This document shows positions 36,739 through 50,500 of a stretch of DNA of 64,000 nt, in pieces. The stretch's first letter is position 1. Each line of letters begins with the position of its first letter. A model generated the notes under the pieces. That model was not told the DNA's origin. It was given only the letters and a program-made list of their open reading frames with translations, and did no database searches. Position numbers and translations under genes: made by a program. Source of the stretch: Psettodes erumei (lineage: Eukaryota > Chordata > Actinopteri > Pleuronectiformes > Psettodidae); assembly GCA_016785225.1 (NCBI GenBank), contig JAFBJZ010000381.1:434001-498000 (forward strand), read 5' to 3'.

Positions 36739-38159
36739 CCTCCGCTTCCTGGAACGAGCGACACAACTGGGGGCGCGTGCAGCAGAACGCATCCCCGCAT
36801 TCGTACGTAGCAGGAGCAGTAGGTGGGAAGTGCGGCGCGTCTGCAGCACCTGTTTTGCCTCCGCCCGCTCGGCGGCGGGCAGCAGGACAGAGTCTGCTGC
36901 ACGCCGGAGCCGTTGAGCGCGAATCAGTCGCGTCGCGGCCTCAGCAAGACTGACGACTACGACAAAACGTGATCAGCCGAACACGAGTGTTTATCTGATG
37001 TTTCTGCCCCCCACTCCCCCCCTCCAGGAGCTAATGGAATTCGGATGAAAATAACTCAAGGGCACGGAAATTCAAGGGAAATTCAAGGGAACAAAAAAGT
37101 GTGCATTTAGAGTCTATTATCAACGTCGAGTAGTTTGTTTTCCACTAGGGAGCCTGAGCCACTCACCGCTGCTTCGCCGAGCACGGCCGAGGCAAAAGTG
37201 CGAACACGGGGCCGAACTAATATTATCACGCAAACCCCCGAGTCTCCTGGGTAACTGACAGCGCTTGCATGACTAATCAGTCTTATTGGTGCTGCAGTAC
37301 TGGAGAAGGATCTGATGATTATTATGATGCCAGAGACGTGAGTGTCCAGGACTGACTAATGGCTTATTTGACGAGAACACCGTTAACGGAAACTCATCAA
37401 TCTGCAAAGTCAACCTCGCGCCTATCAGCCCTGTGATCAGGCATGAGGGGCGCCCGGCCTGTTGCCAGCAATTATTATGAGAGGATAGAGAGGAGAGGAG
37501 AAATGCAGCTTTACATACAAATTGCAAAAGGTGCCAGCTGCTGCCGGGTCCGAAAGTATTCGTCAGTATCCTGTAGCAATCTTCTTAGCGGAGGGGTGAA
37601 AAGGGATTTTTAACATCGCCCGCGGTTGGAGGCGGTACAGCCTGCGTCTCCTGCTCGACGAAAGGCCAATTACTCATCTGCTGGTTGGGCTGGAAAAACA
37701 AAACAAAACAACAACAACAACATAGTACTCAAATCCAGACTGGGGCTATCGATGAAGGGATTGGGAGGCTTTTCCTCTTCCTCCCCCTCTGCCTCCCTCT
37801 CCTGCGCCATCCCATCGCCAAGCCGGGCTCAGGACAAAAGAAATATCCAACCAGGCGTTACCTGAACACGTCGAGACGGCGAGGATGGGAGAGGGGGGGA
37901 AGGTGAAGGGGGCCGTGTCATACACCGTTAAGGGAGAGCCGAGGACGCGGACGGGGTGGGGGTGGGGGGGGTGGGGGAAGTGGCCGGCCGAGAAAGTGCA
38001 GGGCGTGCAAATAACAGAAGGAACAGCGCGAAAGGGCGAGCGAGGGCTGAACCTCCGCACGGGACGCACACCGCGCGCGCAGAGAAGCGAAAATCAACTT
38101 ACTTGTTCATCGTCTGCAGGCTGCGTCGAGGGGCGAGCGGGTCCTGATCGCGTCACGTG

Positions 38160-38163
<4 letters not shown>

Positions 38164-38196
<33 letters not shown>
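38164..38196. repeat. (GA)n microsatellite
   Basis: About 16 GA units, followed by GT-rich sequence at about 38290-38425. Confidence 0.85.
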
Positions 38197-38200
<4 letters not shown>

Positions 38201-38576
38201 GAGAAACAAGAAAGAGAGAACTTGTTACACATCGGCACACAGCGGCACGCTGACCGGAGTGTGTGCAGAGGGGAGGCAAGGGAGGGGGGTGTGTGTGTGC
38301 GCGACGGCGGGAGGGAGGGGGAGGCATTCCTGTTTGCGCAGAGCAAACTGTGTAACTCTGAATAGAGAGTGGATGTCTGCCCCCCCCGCGTGTGTGCGCG
38401 CGTGTGTGTGTGTTTGTGTGTATTGTTATGCCGGTGGGGTCCAGTGTTTGTGCTCCAGTGAGATTCTGGTTGAAGAGAAAAAAAAAAAAAAGGTCAGATC
38501 GAGGTGGTAATCAGTCGTGTTTGGTGTGTTGTCTCGGGCTTGTCGTTTTTTTTTTTTTTACTTGAGCTGAATGTAA

Positions 38577-38578
<2 letters not shown>

Positions 38579-38609
<31 letters not shown>
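38579..38609. repeat. (CA)n microsatellite
   Basis: About 15 CA units in intergenic DNA. Confidence 0.85.
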
Positions 38610-38611
<2 letters not shown>

Positions 38612-41600
38612 CCCCTCCCCGCCGGACGCGGCCGCGTGCGGACCTCCGACCAAACGCTTTCGGCGCCGTGCGAGCGGCGATCTGCACGGGGCAACAGGTG
38701 GGGAGGGTTGCAGAGAGGAGAGGAAGACTGCAGGACGGCGAAACAAACATGCAACATGAATAATGGAGGATTCTGAAGCTACAGCCAAACCAAAATGGAA
38801 ACAGTGGGGAAAATGCCCTTGTTTAAAGGGATTCAGGGCGACAGCGGCAAAATTCAAGGGGAGTATGTTGTCCGGGAGAGTGATCACATGACACCCCAGT
38901 CTGATTTGTGCATCTCAAGCTCATTAACGTTTCTACAAACCGAGGCAAAAGCAGCAATCTCCAAATAAAGCACTGAGGGAAATGATTGTGAATCCCCCTG
39001 CGCAACTGTCTCTCCTGATTGAATATGTCGACCGCGTTGGAAGTCATTTCCCTTTTTTTTTTTTTGCAGTTTGAAGCGCACCGTTTCTGTGTTTTATTTC
39101 TCTGCAAAAAGCGAAGCGTACCAGCCCGCCCGTCCACACCGTAATTAAAATGCAGCGCTGAAGACGGCGAGCCATCTTCTTCGAGCCGACCGCCAGCATC
39201 TAAATCAGCAGCCGGAGACTGACAGGAGGGGTGGAGGTGCTCTGAGGTCAATCCGAAATCGCCACATGAGCCTCGGCGTCGGTCGAACGCAGCTGCAGCG
39301 GCGTCGGCGTGCAAATGAATCGGGAGGCAGAGTAAATAGCAGAAGCCATTAGCTCAGGCAAACACCTTGTTTGCCCAAACAAAGGGATCCGGTCCGGCCT
39401 CCAGAGTCGACAGCAGCGGCCGGACGAGGTGAACGCGAGCCGCCGCGCTCGAGTGGAATTCGATGCCAGAAACAGTAAGGGAATTAAACAACCGCCGCAG
39501 AAACCCTCGGCTGAATCAACACGGTTTCCCAGTGCAGCTCGGAACCCATCCCCTTCTCTGTGTGCGCGTTATGTTTGCACCTGGAGGCTCGTTCAAAAAC
39601 CCGCCGCAGGCTTCCACCGACACGTTCGCTTTCCTCGCGCTTGAAGAATACATCTGGGATATTTAGCTGTGCGTGCCCACACAACTCTTGGCATGCCGAA
39701 CACAGCGCTCGCAGTTGGTGCAAGGGACCGTGGGGGGAAAGGGCTGGGAGAAACACCAGGAAAAATACTGGGTGCACATAAATGCAACGACGACAAGGTC
39801 GTAAACGCGATCGTCATTTCTGCACATAAACAGTGTTTTGGAGTTTGACTCTGCGTCCAAAAATCCTTGTCCGTGTCAACGAGCGGGAGATAGGACGGGC
39901 CCGCTGACAGAGATGCCAGTCAGGCATGGCTGCAGAGGTGGCTGCCAATCTGACAAGACGACCGATTTGGAAATTAATGGCACAGATTAATCATATCCAG
40001 CGGGAAACGGCAGGCTCGTTTAACTTCCCCTGCGCCCAGCGGAGAACGGGAGACAAATAACGCTCCCCGGCCCTCGTCCCCGAGCGTTACAGGGCAGGAT
40101 ATTCATCTCTCTCAGCCTCCGCCTCACCGCAGCGGAGTACCAACCCCCCCCCCAACACCACCACCATGCGAGGACGAATGACTCGTTCCTGTGCAAACTT
40201 CAGGATGACCACCTCCGGCTCTGTTTTTACAGCCCTCCTGTCACCGCTGAGGCTGAAGGATTACAGGCGCGCTGGGGGAGAGCTGAGGGAAAACCGGATC
40301 GGGAGGGCTGAATGATGGCCGGCTCTGAACACCATAGAGGACAAGCGGACCTCGTGGTGGTGGGGGGGCAGCGAGCTGTCAGCTAAAACGAGGGAATAGC
40401 TTCTACATCGCTTCTTATGATCCAGAAAATGCATCGGTATTTGTTTGGCGCTCTTTCAGCCACCTGTTTTATACAGAAAGGATTGTGGACATGGGAGTTG
40501 TGTGGCCCACTGGGGGTGGGGGTGACCCCACCCTGATTAGGGAGCTCCACCATCCGGGAGGGGGGGGGGGCTGATGGCGCTGCCAGGCTCCACACCAGCT
40601 CCTGAAAGAAAATATCTGGCGCTTTAGCTGCGAAAAGCCCCGAGCTTAACTGTCTGTGACTGGTGTTTGGTGCTGGGCAGATGGCGGAGTCTGTTTTCAG
40701 AGCTTTGTTTTTTTTTTTTTTTTTGCTGAAAACAGTCGCCTGCTGCGTCTGGAAACGAGGATGGTGAGAGCAGTAAGACTGAACCAACAGCGAAGTTCGT
40801 TTTTTTTTTTTTTAGAAGAAGAAGACGACTGCCAGGGAACTTGTGTTTCCTTCAAAGCAGATTCGGAGCGCAGACGCTCGTTTTGCAGGAGAGAGGTTTG
40901 GAAAATGTACCTGGTAAAGTCCCGGCCTTGTATTTGTTCGTGAATGAGAAGAAAAAAAAAAACAGGAGTTAATCTCCATTAATCCACGACCAGCTGCAAA
41001 GGAGGCCTACAGCGGTTACCCAACAACTCTTAAACCCCAAAAACCAGCGCCCGACCCCCCCACCCCCAACGTCACAGCCCTCAATGGATGCCTTGTCCGG
41101 CACATAGCGCTCCAGTGTGAAATTGGTCCGTGTGTCACAAAGAAATATTGACTTTTTAATACTTCAAACATTGGGCCCGCTCCGTTTTAAACAAGCCTGG
41201 CCGTGTTGGTTTTTCGAAAAAGCCTGCAGTCGCTGGGGCTTACCTTTCTGCTGGAGCAATAAACCCAAAGTCACACACACACACATGCACACACACAAGT
41301 GGGAACAGGGTGCAGATGCAGTTTAGAGATTAGAGCCCAGCGAGGTTACTCATTGGGGAATCATGAGCATCAAGTTTAAGAGCCCTGACGTTCTGCTTCA
41401 TGTGCTAATGTGAGAATTTATGGGAAACAGGCTCAATGTGAGGTATCGCATTAATCTACCGTATCTTAACATAAGTCCAGGACTTGCCTTCTTTGGTATA
41501 AAGGCTTGGAGCAAGTGGGAGGCGCGAGCCTGATGCTGTTACAGTGAAAAAATAAATATATATTCTGAGTCCAACAGCTCCAAACCAGTTTTATTTGCAC

Positions 41601-44401
41601 TCCATAGCTTATTTACTTGTGTAGAAATAGTTAGGCTTTGAGCTATTTCTTCACCGAGGGCCAATGGGTGTCGCGCCAAAAAAAAACCCCGTCCTCGCCT
41701 CAGCCGTCACTCACCGAGAGGTTGCTAGTTGAAATCCCAGCGACAGTGTGTGCAGGGTGCGAAAAACAGCAAAAAGCCAGACACGAGGGACGGAGGGCTG
41801 TGGCTTTTCCACCCAGTTTTTCCGGGAAAAACATAAAGTTCTTATAACATTCCCTGAATAAATAAAGGCTGAGCACGCTCACACACACACACGCCCAGAG
41901 TCTCCTGTGAATTTGGGGCTGTGCGACTTGGGAAAAACCTAAACACCCGGCCGCCTGTCCATCAGCCCCTCCAGCACTGTACTTGCTCTCTTCTCCCCTC
42001 ATCCATCTTTCTCTCCTTTTCCACTTCGGGGCCTGACCTCACGCGAAACTGTGGAGGTCTGTGGCTAACACGTCCAGGCGTCCAATTTAATGATTTAATG
42101 CCACTTCCATTTTGGGGTTTATTTATTTCCAGCAGTAAAGTCCCTGCATGCAGTGGAAGGGTCAGAGCAGCTCTGTTTCCAGGAGATTTTAATCTGACAT
42201 TTAATACGAAACTCCTACAGTAACGACAGTGGAGATCGTTTATCTTAATTAGCTTCATGGGTTCTCACATGTTGATGAAATTCCCAGTAAATCTGAACTG
42301 GACAGGGATAATTTGTTGTAAAACGCTAATTACCACAGAGTCATTACACCCCACTAAAATGTATCATCTTAAAGTTTGCTTGTTTGTTACCACAACCTAA
42401 TCAGCAGGTTATAAATGGCTCCTTAATGTTAATTCTGCGTAATTTCATGAGGAAATGCAGCCTCGCGTTTTAATCTCGAGGATTACCGCACCATTATAAT
42501 ACACTCTGGTGGCAACAAGCTCAGTAACTGGCTGCACCTGAGCAAAGGAAATGTAGGAGGATGGACCATGGGAAGTCTATGTCTACGTCCAAACTTGTAT
42601 TAAAACGCACCTGTGATGGAGATTATCTGATGAGGGGCCACACTTCGACACGACACCAGCCTTCCGTCGCATTTTTTGATATTGTTGTAGCCCGATATGC
42701 GAATTTTTAAATTGAATTTAGTTTCCTTTTTAAATTATTATTATTAAATGTCTTTGTTTTTTTTTTTACAAAAAGCAGTAATTTGCTGAGTTAAATAAAT
42801 AAATAAAACGATAACGTCGGTAACATAAGCGATACGTTCACGAGCTGCTCCCTTTAAAAAAAATTAAAGCATTGTGTTTATCTTGAATAAACTTCACTTA
42901 TTTACCGTAACTGATGTGTAGGGTTGCGCCGAATTGGATATAGGACCAGAACAAAAGGTTTCGTAAACGTTATGAGATAAAATGCGCTTTCAAAAAAAAG
43001 TCGGCGCCGATAAAACTTCAATTACTGAACGGAGTTCGGTGTAAATTCTTTCGGCGTCGGCGCCGAATGCAACGGAATGCGTTGGTGTGCGGGCTAATGT
43101 CGCTCAGTTGCTCACTTTTTCTTAAAGCACGTAAATGCGTCTCCGTGAACGTCGAGCCGCTTACCTCCCGCTTTCCAGTCGTAATCTGGACCCTCGCTGG
43201 TTTCCACGGTCCGCTTTCAGAGTCGGAGCTGGTGCAGACGATGCCCGGTGCCGGGTCTGGACTGCAGCAGCCCCCTGCGAACGGCACCAAGTCACACGTT
43301 TAACTCGGACCGGTAGGGGTGCTGTCAGGAGACAAAACTGGCCAAACAAACTCCGGGACGGGGAAGAGCTCGAGAGCAGGAGCGCGTTCCTCTTGTTGTC
43401 TCGCAAGTGAGCAGCAGAAAAAAAATAAAAACTGCCTATTTTTATTATTTTTTTGCTCAGAAAATGAGACGCGCAAACATCTACTTATCTATTTTACCTT
43501 GGCGAGGGCCTTGCGTCCAATGCTGTTGCAGCTTTCTGCTCTGACCTGCAAACATACAAATCATTTCATTGGCAACTGGTACATTGGGGGAAAATCCATT
43601 GCAGAAATCGCTCAGCGGCGCTTTGCTGCCCCCTTGTGGGGAATTACGCGAACGCCCCCTATAGTTAAGACGTACAACATAGAAACCAAATACAAGTATA
43701 AAGGGCCTTATTTTACATTTGTCACACGAGGACACTGTTATCAACAGTGTCACATATAGCAGGGTTTTCTTTCTTCAGACAAAGTGAGCCTCATAAAATG
43801 TAGTTTCAATTCGGTATTGAAAATAGCTAACATAATATGATTACCACCAACATAATTTCTCCCACACTCGAGCTGTGAAGTAAAATACTTTCTCTGTGGC
43901 GCAGACAAGATGGCTCCCGCGAGGGAAACATACGTTATCATGTCGGCTATTGTATTATTAACGTGTACTGGATGATACATGTTTGGCTGTTATTGCTGGT
44001 TGAAGGTGAGCTGGGTAGTTTCGGCTCATATATTTTACTAAAAAAGAAGGAAGTGCATTTTTAAATATATAACATAACGAGGAACAAAAGCTTTTAAATA
44101 AATGTAGTGGAGCAAAACGCACATTATTTACCTCTGAATTGCAGCAGAAGTCGAAAGTAACATTACATGGAAAAGTAACGTAAAAGTAACTCATAGTTGT
44201 ACTTAAGTACTGTAACAGAGTAAATATACTTAGTTACTTTCACTTCTCTATTAATAACGTAGCAGTGTACCGTTGTTTCTATTTTCCGAGCATCGACGTA
44301 ATACCTTCCCGCGCTTTAGTAATTCACTATTAGTTACGAGGAACTACGCATTCGCTTTCCTGTGTGGATTCTGTCCAGTAGGCGTTGAGAATCCGTGGGG
44401 G

Positions 44402-44471
44402 CCAATGGTGTGCCTTTACTCCGGGCCTCTGGTCCAATGAACGAGTGGAAGAGTCGATAAAGCAAACCAAT
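44402..44471 (+). promoter_or_regulatory. ipo5: Triple CCAAT-box promoter of ipo5
   Basis: Three same-strand CCAAT boxes lie at 44402-44406, 44434-44438 and 44467-44471, spaced 32 and 33 bp (about three helical turns), ending 93 bp before the ipo5 ATG. Evenly spaced CCAAT boxes are the classic arrangement for NF-Y at TATA-less housekeeping promoters. NF-Y binding is inferred from the motif and spacing. Confidence 0.55.
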
Positions 44472-44563
44472 GGGACGACAGCATCATTGTGTGACCGAAG
44501 CAGGGTCAGCCGGTCTCATTTCGCCGCTTCTCCACCCGGCTGGTCTTTTTGGATCTCACTGCA

Positions 44564-47500
44564 ATGGCGGAACAGCAGCAGTTCTACCTCTTGCTGGGTA
44601 ACCTGATGAGCCCTGACAACAACATCAGGAAACAATCAGAGGTAAGGGAAGGGATCGTGGCCGGTTGCGTGAATGACAAGCTCGGCGATCGCGTGAATCT
44701 GTGCGATCGGGTTAGCGAGAGCTAACCGCCTGTTAGCTGCCCAGCCTGGCCGCGCGCGCAGGGAGCTCTCACGTCAAGCTCGGGGAGTCCACGTGCGATG
44801 TGAAGCCGAAACCGAGTACTAGTCAGCTAACGCTAACTACCTCCACCATGTTGCGTAGTTATGTGTACTTAACATAGATCACATAGTTGTGAGTCCGGTC
44901 GAGACGGCGTGTGTTTGCGTGCGTCTTTGTGAAGCTCTTTCGGTTCGATCGAAAGCGAAATGATCCGTTTTGTCGGGTACCGCTCCCGATTTCTCCAGCT
45001 GACAGTGTAGCTCGTCTTCTGGCTAGTAGAGTACAGGAAGTAGCACGAAGCTAAGTGTTGCTATTTTCATGAGCTAGGCAGGCTAGCGCTGGACATAGAG
45101 GGTGATCGAAAGGTTAGCCACAGGAAAAATATAAATTAAATACGGACAACCATGACGAGTTGAATTGATTGGCAACACAGCAGCAGCGGGATTAATTCCA
45201 GATGGGGTTGGGGAGGCAGTTCATTCAGAGGGCGAGCTGTGTTAGCAGGGACGTTACTTGTGCTGTGGCCTTCAGTCATCTTTACGTGAAAGTCAGTTTA
45301 ATACAACAGTTACGAACTCGCCGATCCCCTCCTTGTTTGGCCTTACGTTAACCGTGAAGCGATTTATCCCACTTTCAGCCACGTCATTACAGAGGCTCGT
45401 CTCGCGTCACCCCCTCTCACTGGATTCGTTTCTCTGAGGATTTGTTTGGGCTGAGACTGGCCTGTTCACTCCCCCACCCCACCGGCGCGATTAGCCTCTT
45501 GTCGCGGCAAAGCTTTGTTACCACTTTCCCCCCTTCAGCACCCGACTTTTAAATGAGGTAGTCGAATCTTATCTCACACGCCCGCCCACCCCCCCACACA
45601 CTGGCAGTCAGCGTTTTTCATTATAAAACACAGACTGTCTGCCGCGATGCTAAGCTCATCGGAATTCATCCTTTATAGAAACCCTCCCTGTCTGTCTTAC
45701 GGGCACATAATGGGAATTGATCCATCTGCACAGGACTTTAAACCCATACTTTCACAGCTGATGCCTGCTGAACATTTGTAGGTGCCCACACCCCTGGTTC
45801 GCCCCATTCAAGACACAATGATGATGATGATGATGATGTTGCTGGGGGATGAACCTTGTAGCACACTGATTGGAGCAGTCTTAAAGGTGTTACACTACTA
45901 CTACGCTACTACTACCCAGTGGGATTCTCCAGTCACAAGAGATTATCATCAGGCCCAGGCTACTGGATAATATTTACATTCGCCATGACAGTTGCATACT
46001 TCCATCGCTCAGTTTATGCAGCCATGCACGTGTATGGTCAGGAGCAAGATGTCTCCCCCACCGCACTGTTGCCACAGTGACATGCCTCCCCGTCCTGGCT
46101 CGTTCTTACGCATTCACTTTAAAGCACGCAGGAAATCCATTTGATTTGTTGTTTTCACGTGACGCGTATTTTCCCCCAGTAGCCGCCCGGCCGCTGTCGT
46201 TCCCTTCGCCAGACAAGAGAGAGGCCGAATGTTTGTGTTTACACTCGGCGCGGCCTGCAGACGATCACCGGCGATGCTTTCCTGAGAGCGCGCACGCCCG
46301 AGGTTTTTTTTTTTTTTCCCCGCAGAGTCCCGTGTGCATTTCTCACGTGGGAACGGGCAGCACACGATGTGCATCAGAAAAGCGGCCTTTTTTAATGCAA
46401 ATCCCCACACACAGTTTCACATTTACAAGTTTAACCCCGTTGTTTTGTGATTATTGTGACACCGCTCTTCATCGTACATCCTCCTTGTTGTTTGGCCGCC
46501 GACCACAGTTAACGTCCGACGCGGGCTTTTGAGACTTACTTCGAACCGACTCATAAGAGCGACACCTGCCATCAAAAAGAATTACAAATGCTTCTGGAGA
46601 GTCTTCCTCCGTTTCGCCCGTCCCGCAGCATCTGTTTCCAGCGTGAGAAATGCGTGGAATTACAGGCACGTGCGTAGTGCTGCCTCTTCGTGGCTGCGAC
46701 GCGCGAACACGACACCCTCGTCGGTGGGGCTCCGTTTTTCACGCGGGGGTGGGGTGGGGCTTAATCTGTGCATGTGGGGTTCTCGCATCTGCAGGCGCCA
46801 CGTAGCGTTTCTTGTCTCTTAACCGCTGTCCATTCGTTTTCTCCGCAGGAGACCTATGACACCATCCCGGGCCAGAACAAGATCACATTCTTGCTGCAGG
46901 CCGTCAGAGATGCATCTGCTGCAGAGGAGGTTCGTACAGACTTGTGGTCCATTTAGGAGCAATTTAGGTTCAAGGCATTCCTGCCGCAAGTGTTGGAAAG
47001 TCAGACATAGCTACGATGATCTGCACGATTGCAGTATGTTCTTTTAAAAAAAAAAAAAAAAAGGTGGAACGATGATGCCGTTTTCAAAAATTCAGTCACT
47101 TGTCGTAAGTGTGCCCTCCCCACAGCCTGACACGAAGGCCCGTGAGTCACAGTTTTGGCATTCGGGCAGTCGTGTTTACTCTGAGTCCAGCAGCTGCGTG
47201 CTCTTCGTCCCCTCTCCTTTCCTTTTTACCTCAAGGCTGATATTTTTAGAGGCTTGAAACGGGAGCAGGCAGAGAGGTGCTCGGCCCGGGTGGGGGGGTG
47301 GGGGGGGGGGTGACTCTGCTCTTCTGAGATGCCGCAGGTTTTTGTTGTTGGGCGTAATGTTGATGGTGAACTGCCAGAATAAATCCACATGAAAGTTGGG
47401 GAGTATGAGCCGGTCAAATCAAAGCCTTTCTGCCGGGTGTGTGTGTGTGTGTGTGACATCGCGTTGTGTCCGCCCAGGTCAAACAGATGGCGGCGGTGCT

Positions 47501-50500
47501 GCTGCGGCGGCTGCTGTCGTCGTCCTTCGAGGAGATCTACCCGGGCCTGACCCTGGAGATGCAGACGGCCATCAAGACAGAGCTGCTGAGCAGCATCCAG
47601 CAGGAGACGTCGCCAACATCCGCAAGAAGGTCTGCGACATTGCAGCCGAGCTCTCCCGCAACCTCATCGGTAAAGCTTTTTCGCGGCCCCGCCGATTACT
47701 TCTCCCCACGTTCGCTCATAGCGAGGGCGACGGTTAAATATTTCGGTTCAACGGCGATTCATTTTTCTCCTCAATCTAGATGATGATGGGAATAACCAGT
47801 GGCCGGAGGTGCTGAAGTTTCTGTTCGACTCCGTCAACTCCGACAACGTTGGCCTGCGGGAAGCTGCCCTGCACATATTCTGGTGAGGCCCGGGTCAAGT
47901 CGCAGCGGTTGTAGGTCCGGGCGGAAGCATCGGTGGCTGACCTCTGTTTTGGCCGTGTCATCGCAGGAACTTCCCGGGGATCTTCGGCAACCAGCAGCAG
48001 CATTACATGGAGGTTATCAAACGGATGCTTGTCCAGTGCATGCAGGACCAGGCCAACCCGCAGGTGAGACCGAAGGCGGTCGCAGGTTTGCGCGCTCATC
48101 TCCGCGTCCGTCCGTTTCATTCTTGAAACGGTTATCCTTCAGATTCGCACCCTGGCGGCTCGGGCTGCGGCGTCCTTCGTTCTGTCCAACGAGAGCAACT
48201 CCGCTCTGCTGAAGCACTTTGCGGACCTGCTGCCGGGAATCCTGCAGGTGAGGGGCCCCTCTGTCGTACTCTGTTATGGATGCCGCCGGAGTGAAGCCCT
48301 CGGATTGGAGCCGCAGTATCTCGTCTTTTTGATCAGGCGGTGAACGAGTCCTGCTACCAGGGGGACGACTCCGTGCTCAAGTCCCTGGTGGAAATTGCCG
48401 ACACGGCGCCCAAGTACCTGAGACCCAACCTGGAGGCCACGCTGCAACTCTGCCTGAAGGTGAGTGGGTGAGAGCACCCCAACGCGCAGGTGATCGCCAT
48501 CCCGCCCCCCGCCTCTTGACACCCGTCTTCCCCGCCCCCCTCACAGCTGTGCGCCGACACCAACCTGACAAACATGCAGAGGCAGTTGGCCCTGGAGGTA
48601 ATCGTCACCTTGTCCGAGACGGCAGCAGCCATGCTGAGGAAACACACGGCCATCGTGGCTCAGAGCGGTGAGGACGCCGTTTGCCGTCGGATAACCTCGC
48701 TTGCGGTTTGCGCTCGGCGGAACATGTGCAGACGGGTTGTGACACTCACGCGTTGCGTCCTCAGTGCCCCAGATGCTGGCGATGATGGTGGACCTCGAGG
48801 ATGACGACGAGTGGGCCATGGCCGATGAGCTGGAGGACGACGACTTTGACAGGTGAGGCCCGGTTCGCCGACGGCGCAGTCGCGGGAGTCTTCGGAGGTG
48901 CTGCGGGGAAGACACAGAGCATCAGTGATGTGGTCCTACGTTTTTTTTATTTGTGTGTTCTGAGTGATTTCGCTTCCCGTCACCCACTAGTAACGCCGTG
49001 GCCGGGGAGAGCGCTCTGGACAGAATCGCCTGCGGTCTGGGAGGAAAGATCATCCTGCCCATGATCAAACAGCACATCATGCAGATGCTGCAGAACCGTA
49101 AGTGGATGGACTTGAAATTTGCTCAATCATTCGCGGTGGATGTAAAGCTCTCGTGTATGTGGAAGTTGTTTGGTTTTTAAAAAAAAAAAAAACTGGTCAG
49201 CTGACCTGAGATTAACCCAGCGGGTTTGTCACCAGCTGACTGGAAGTACCGCCACGCCGGGCTGATGGCGCTGTCGGCCATCGGCGAGGGCTGCCACCAG
49301 CAGATGGAGGCCATCCTCCAAGAGATCGTCAGCTTCGTCCTCCTCTTCTGCTCCGACACCGTAAGAGACACGGCCTCGAACTCTACCGTCTGGTTCCCCA
49401 GCATCTCGCGTCGTGGTTCTGAGTTTGGCTTCCCCTTCTCCCTCCTCAGCACCCCAGGGTGCGTTACGCTGCCTGCAATGCTATTGGACAGATGGCCACA
49501 GACTTTGCCCCGACCTTCCAAAAGAAGTTCCACGATAAGGTATTTCAAGCGACACGCAACAATCACATTAGAAATCATGACACAATCACATTTCACTGCT
49601 TTACACTAACCCTTTTTTCCCTTCCAGGTGATCTCGGCGCTGCTCCAGACCATGGAAGACCAGAGCAACCCCCGGGTGCAGGCGCACGCCGCTGCCGCCC
49701 TCATCAACTTCACAGAGGACTGTCCCAAGTCGCTGCTCATCCCGTATCTGGACAGCCTGGTGCAGCACCTTCACGTCATCATGGTGGCCAAACTGCAAGA
49801 GGTACGGGCGTTCGGAGCTGCGGGACGACGGCCCCGAGACAAACGAGGAGGCGTCTCTCGCTGCTAACAATCCTCCCTCTCCCCAGCTGATCCAGAAGGG
49901 CACCAAGCTGGTCCTGGAGCAGGTGGTGACGTCCATCGCCTCAGTGGCAGACACGGCCGAGGAGAAGTTTGTGCCGTACTACGACCTGTTCATGTCCTCG
50001 CTCAAGCACATCGTGGAGAACGCGGTGCAGAAGGAGCTGCGGCTGCTCCGGGGCAAGACCATAGAGTGCATCAGCCTCATCGGCCTGGCCGTCGGCAAGG
50101 ACAAGGTACTCGATCTGCCCGCCGAGGACGTGAAAGTAACTTCCTGGTTAAACAATGGCTGCTTTCTCACGCTTTAACCCCCCGCACGTCCGTCCCTCTC
50201 TCAGTTCATGCCAGACGCCTCTGCCGTCATGCAGCTGCTCCTCAAAACCCAGACAGACTTCAATGACCTGGAGGATGACGATCCTCAGGTAGGCGCGACC
50301 CGGGCGACCTTTCCCCAGACGGACCCGACTTCCTGCACTTCGACCCACCTCTTTTGTTTTGTGCGCTCGGTTTAGATCTCGTACATGATCTCTGCCTGGG
50401 CCAGGATGTGTAAGATCCTGGGGAAGGAGTTCCAGCAGTATCTGCCTGTGGTGATGGGCCCCCTGATGAAGACGGCCTCCATCAAGCCCGAGGTGGCCCT

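Larger units (their letters stand above)
34576..44401. other. Intergenic between divergent sema5b and ipo5
   Basis: Nearly 10 kb without a supported coding exon. The first few hundred bases should hold the sema5b 5' UTR and promoter; on the minus strand a TTTCAACAG acceptor-like site near 34617 may mark a 5' UTR exon boundary. The rest has (TC)n at 36705-36732, (GA)n at 38164-38196, (CA)n at 38579-38609, poly-T tracts, candidate enhancer-like patches at about 37260-37540 and 39290-40030, and a possible SINE remnant near 41.7 kb. Open frames here cross microsatellites and are not genes. Confidence 0.5.

Noticed and set aside
38162..38757. Open frames of 67-103 codons across GA and CA repeats
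   Set aside because: They are translations of microsatellites, present on both strands, with no conservation signal.
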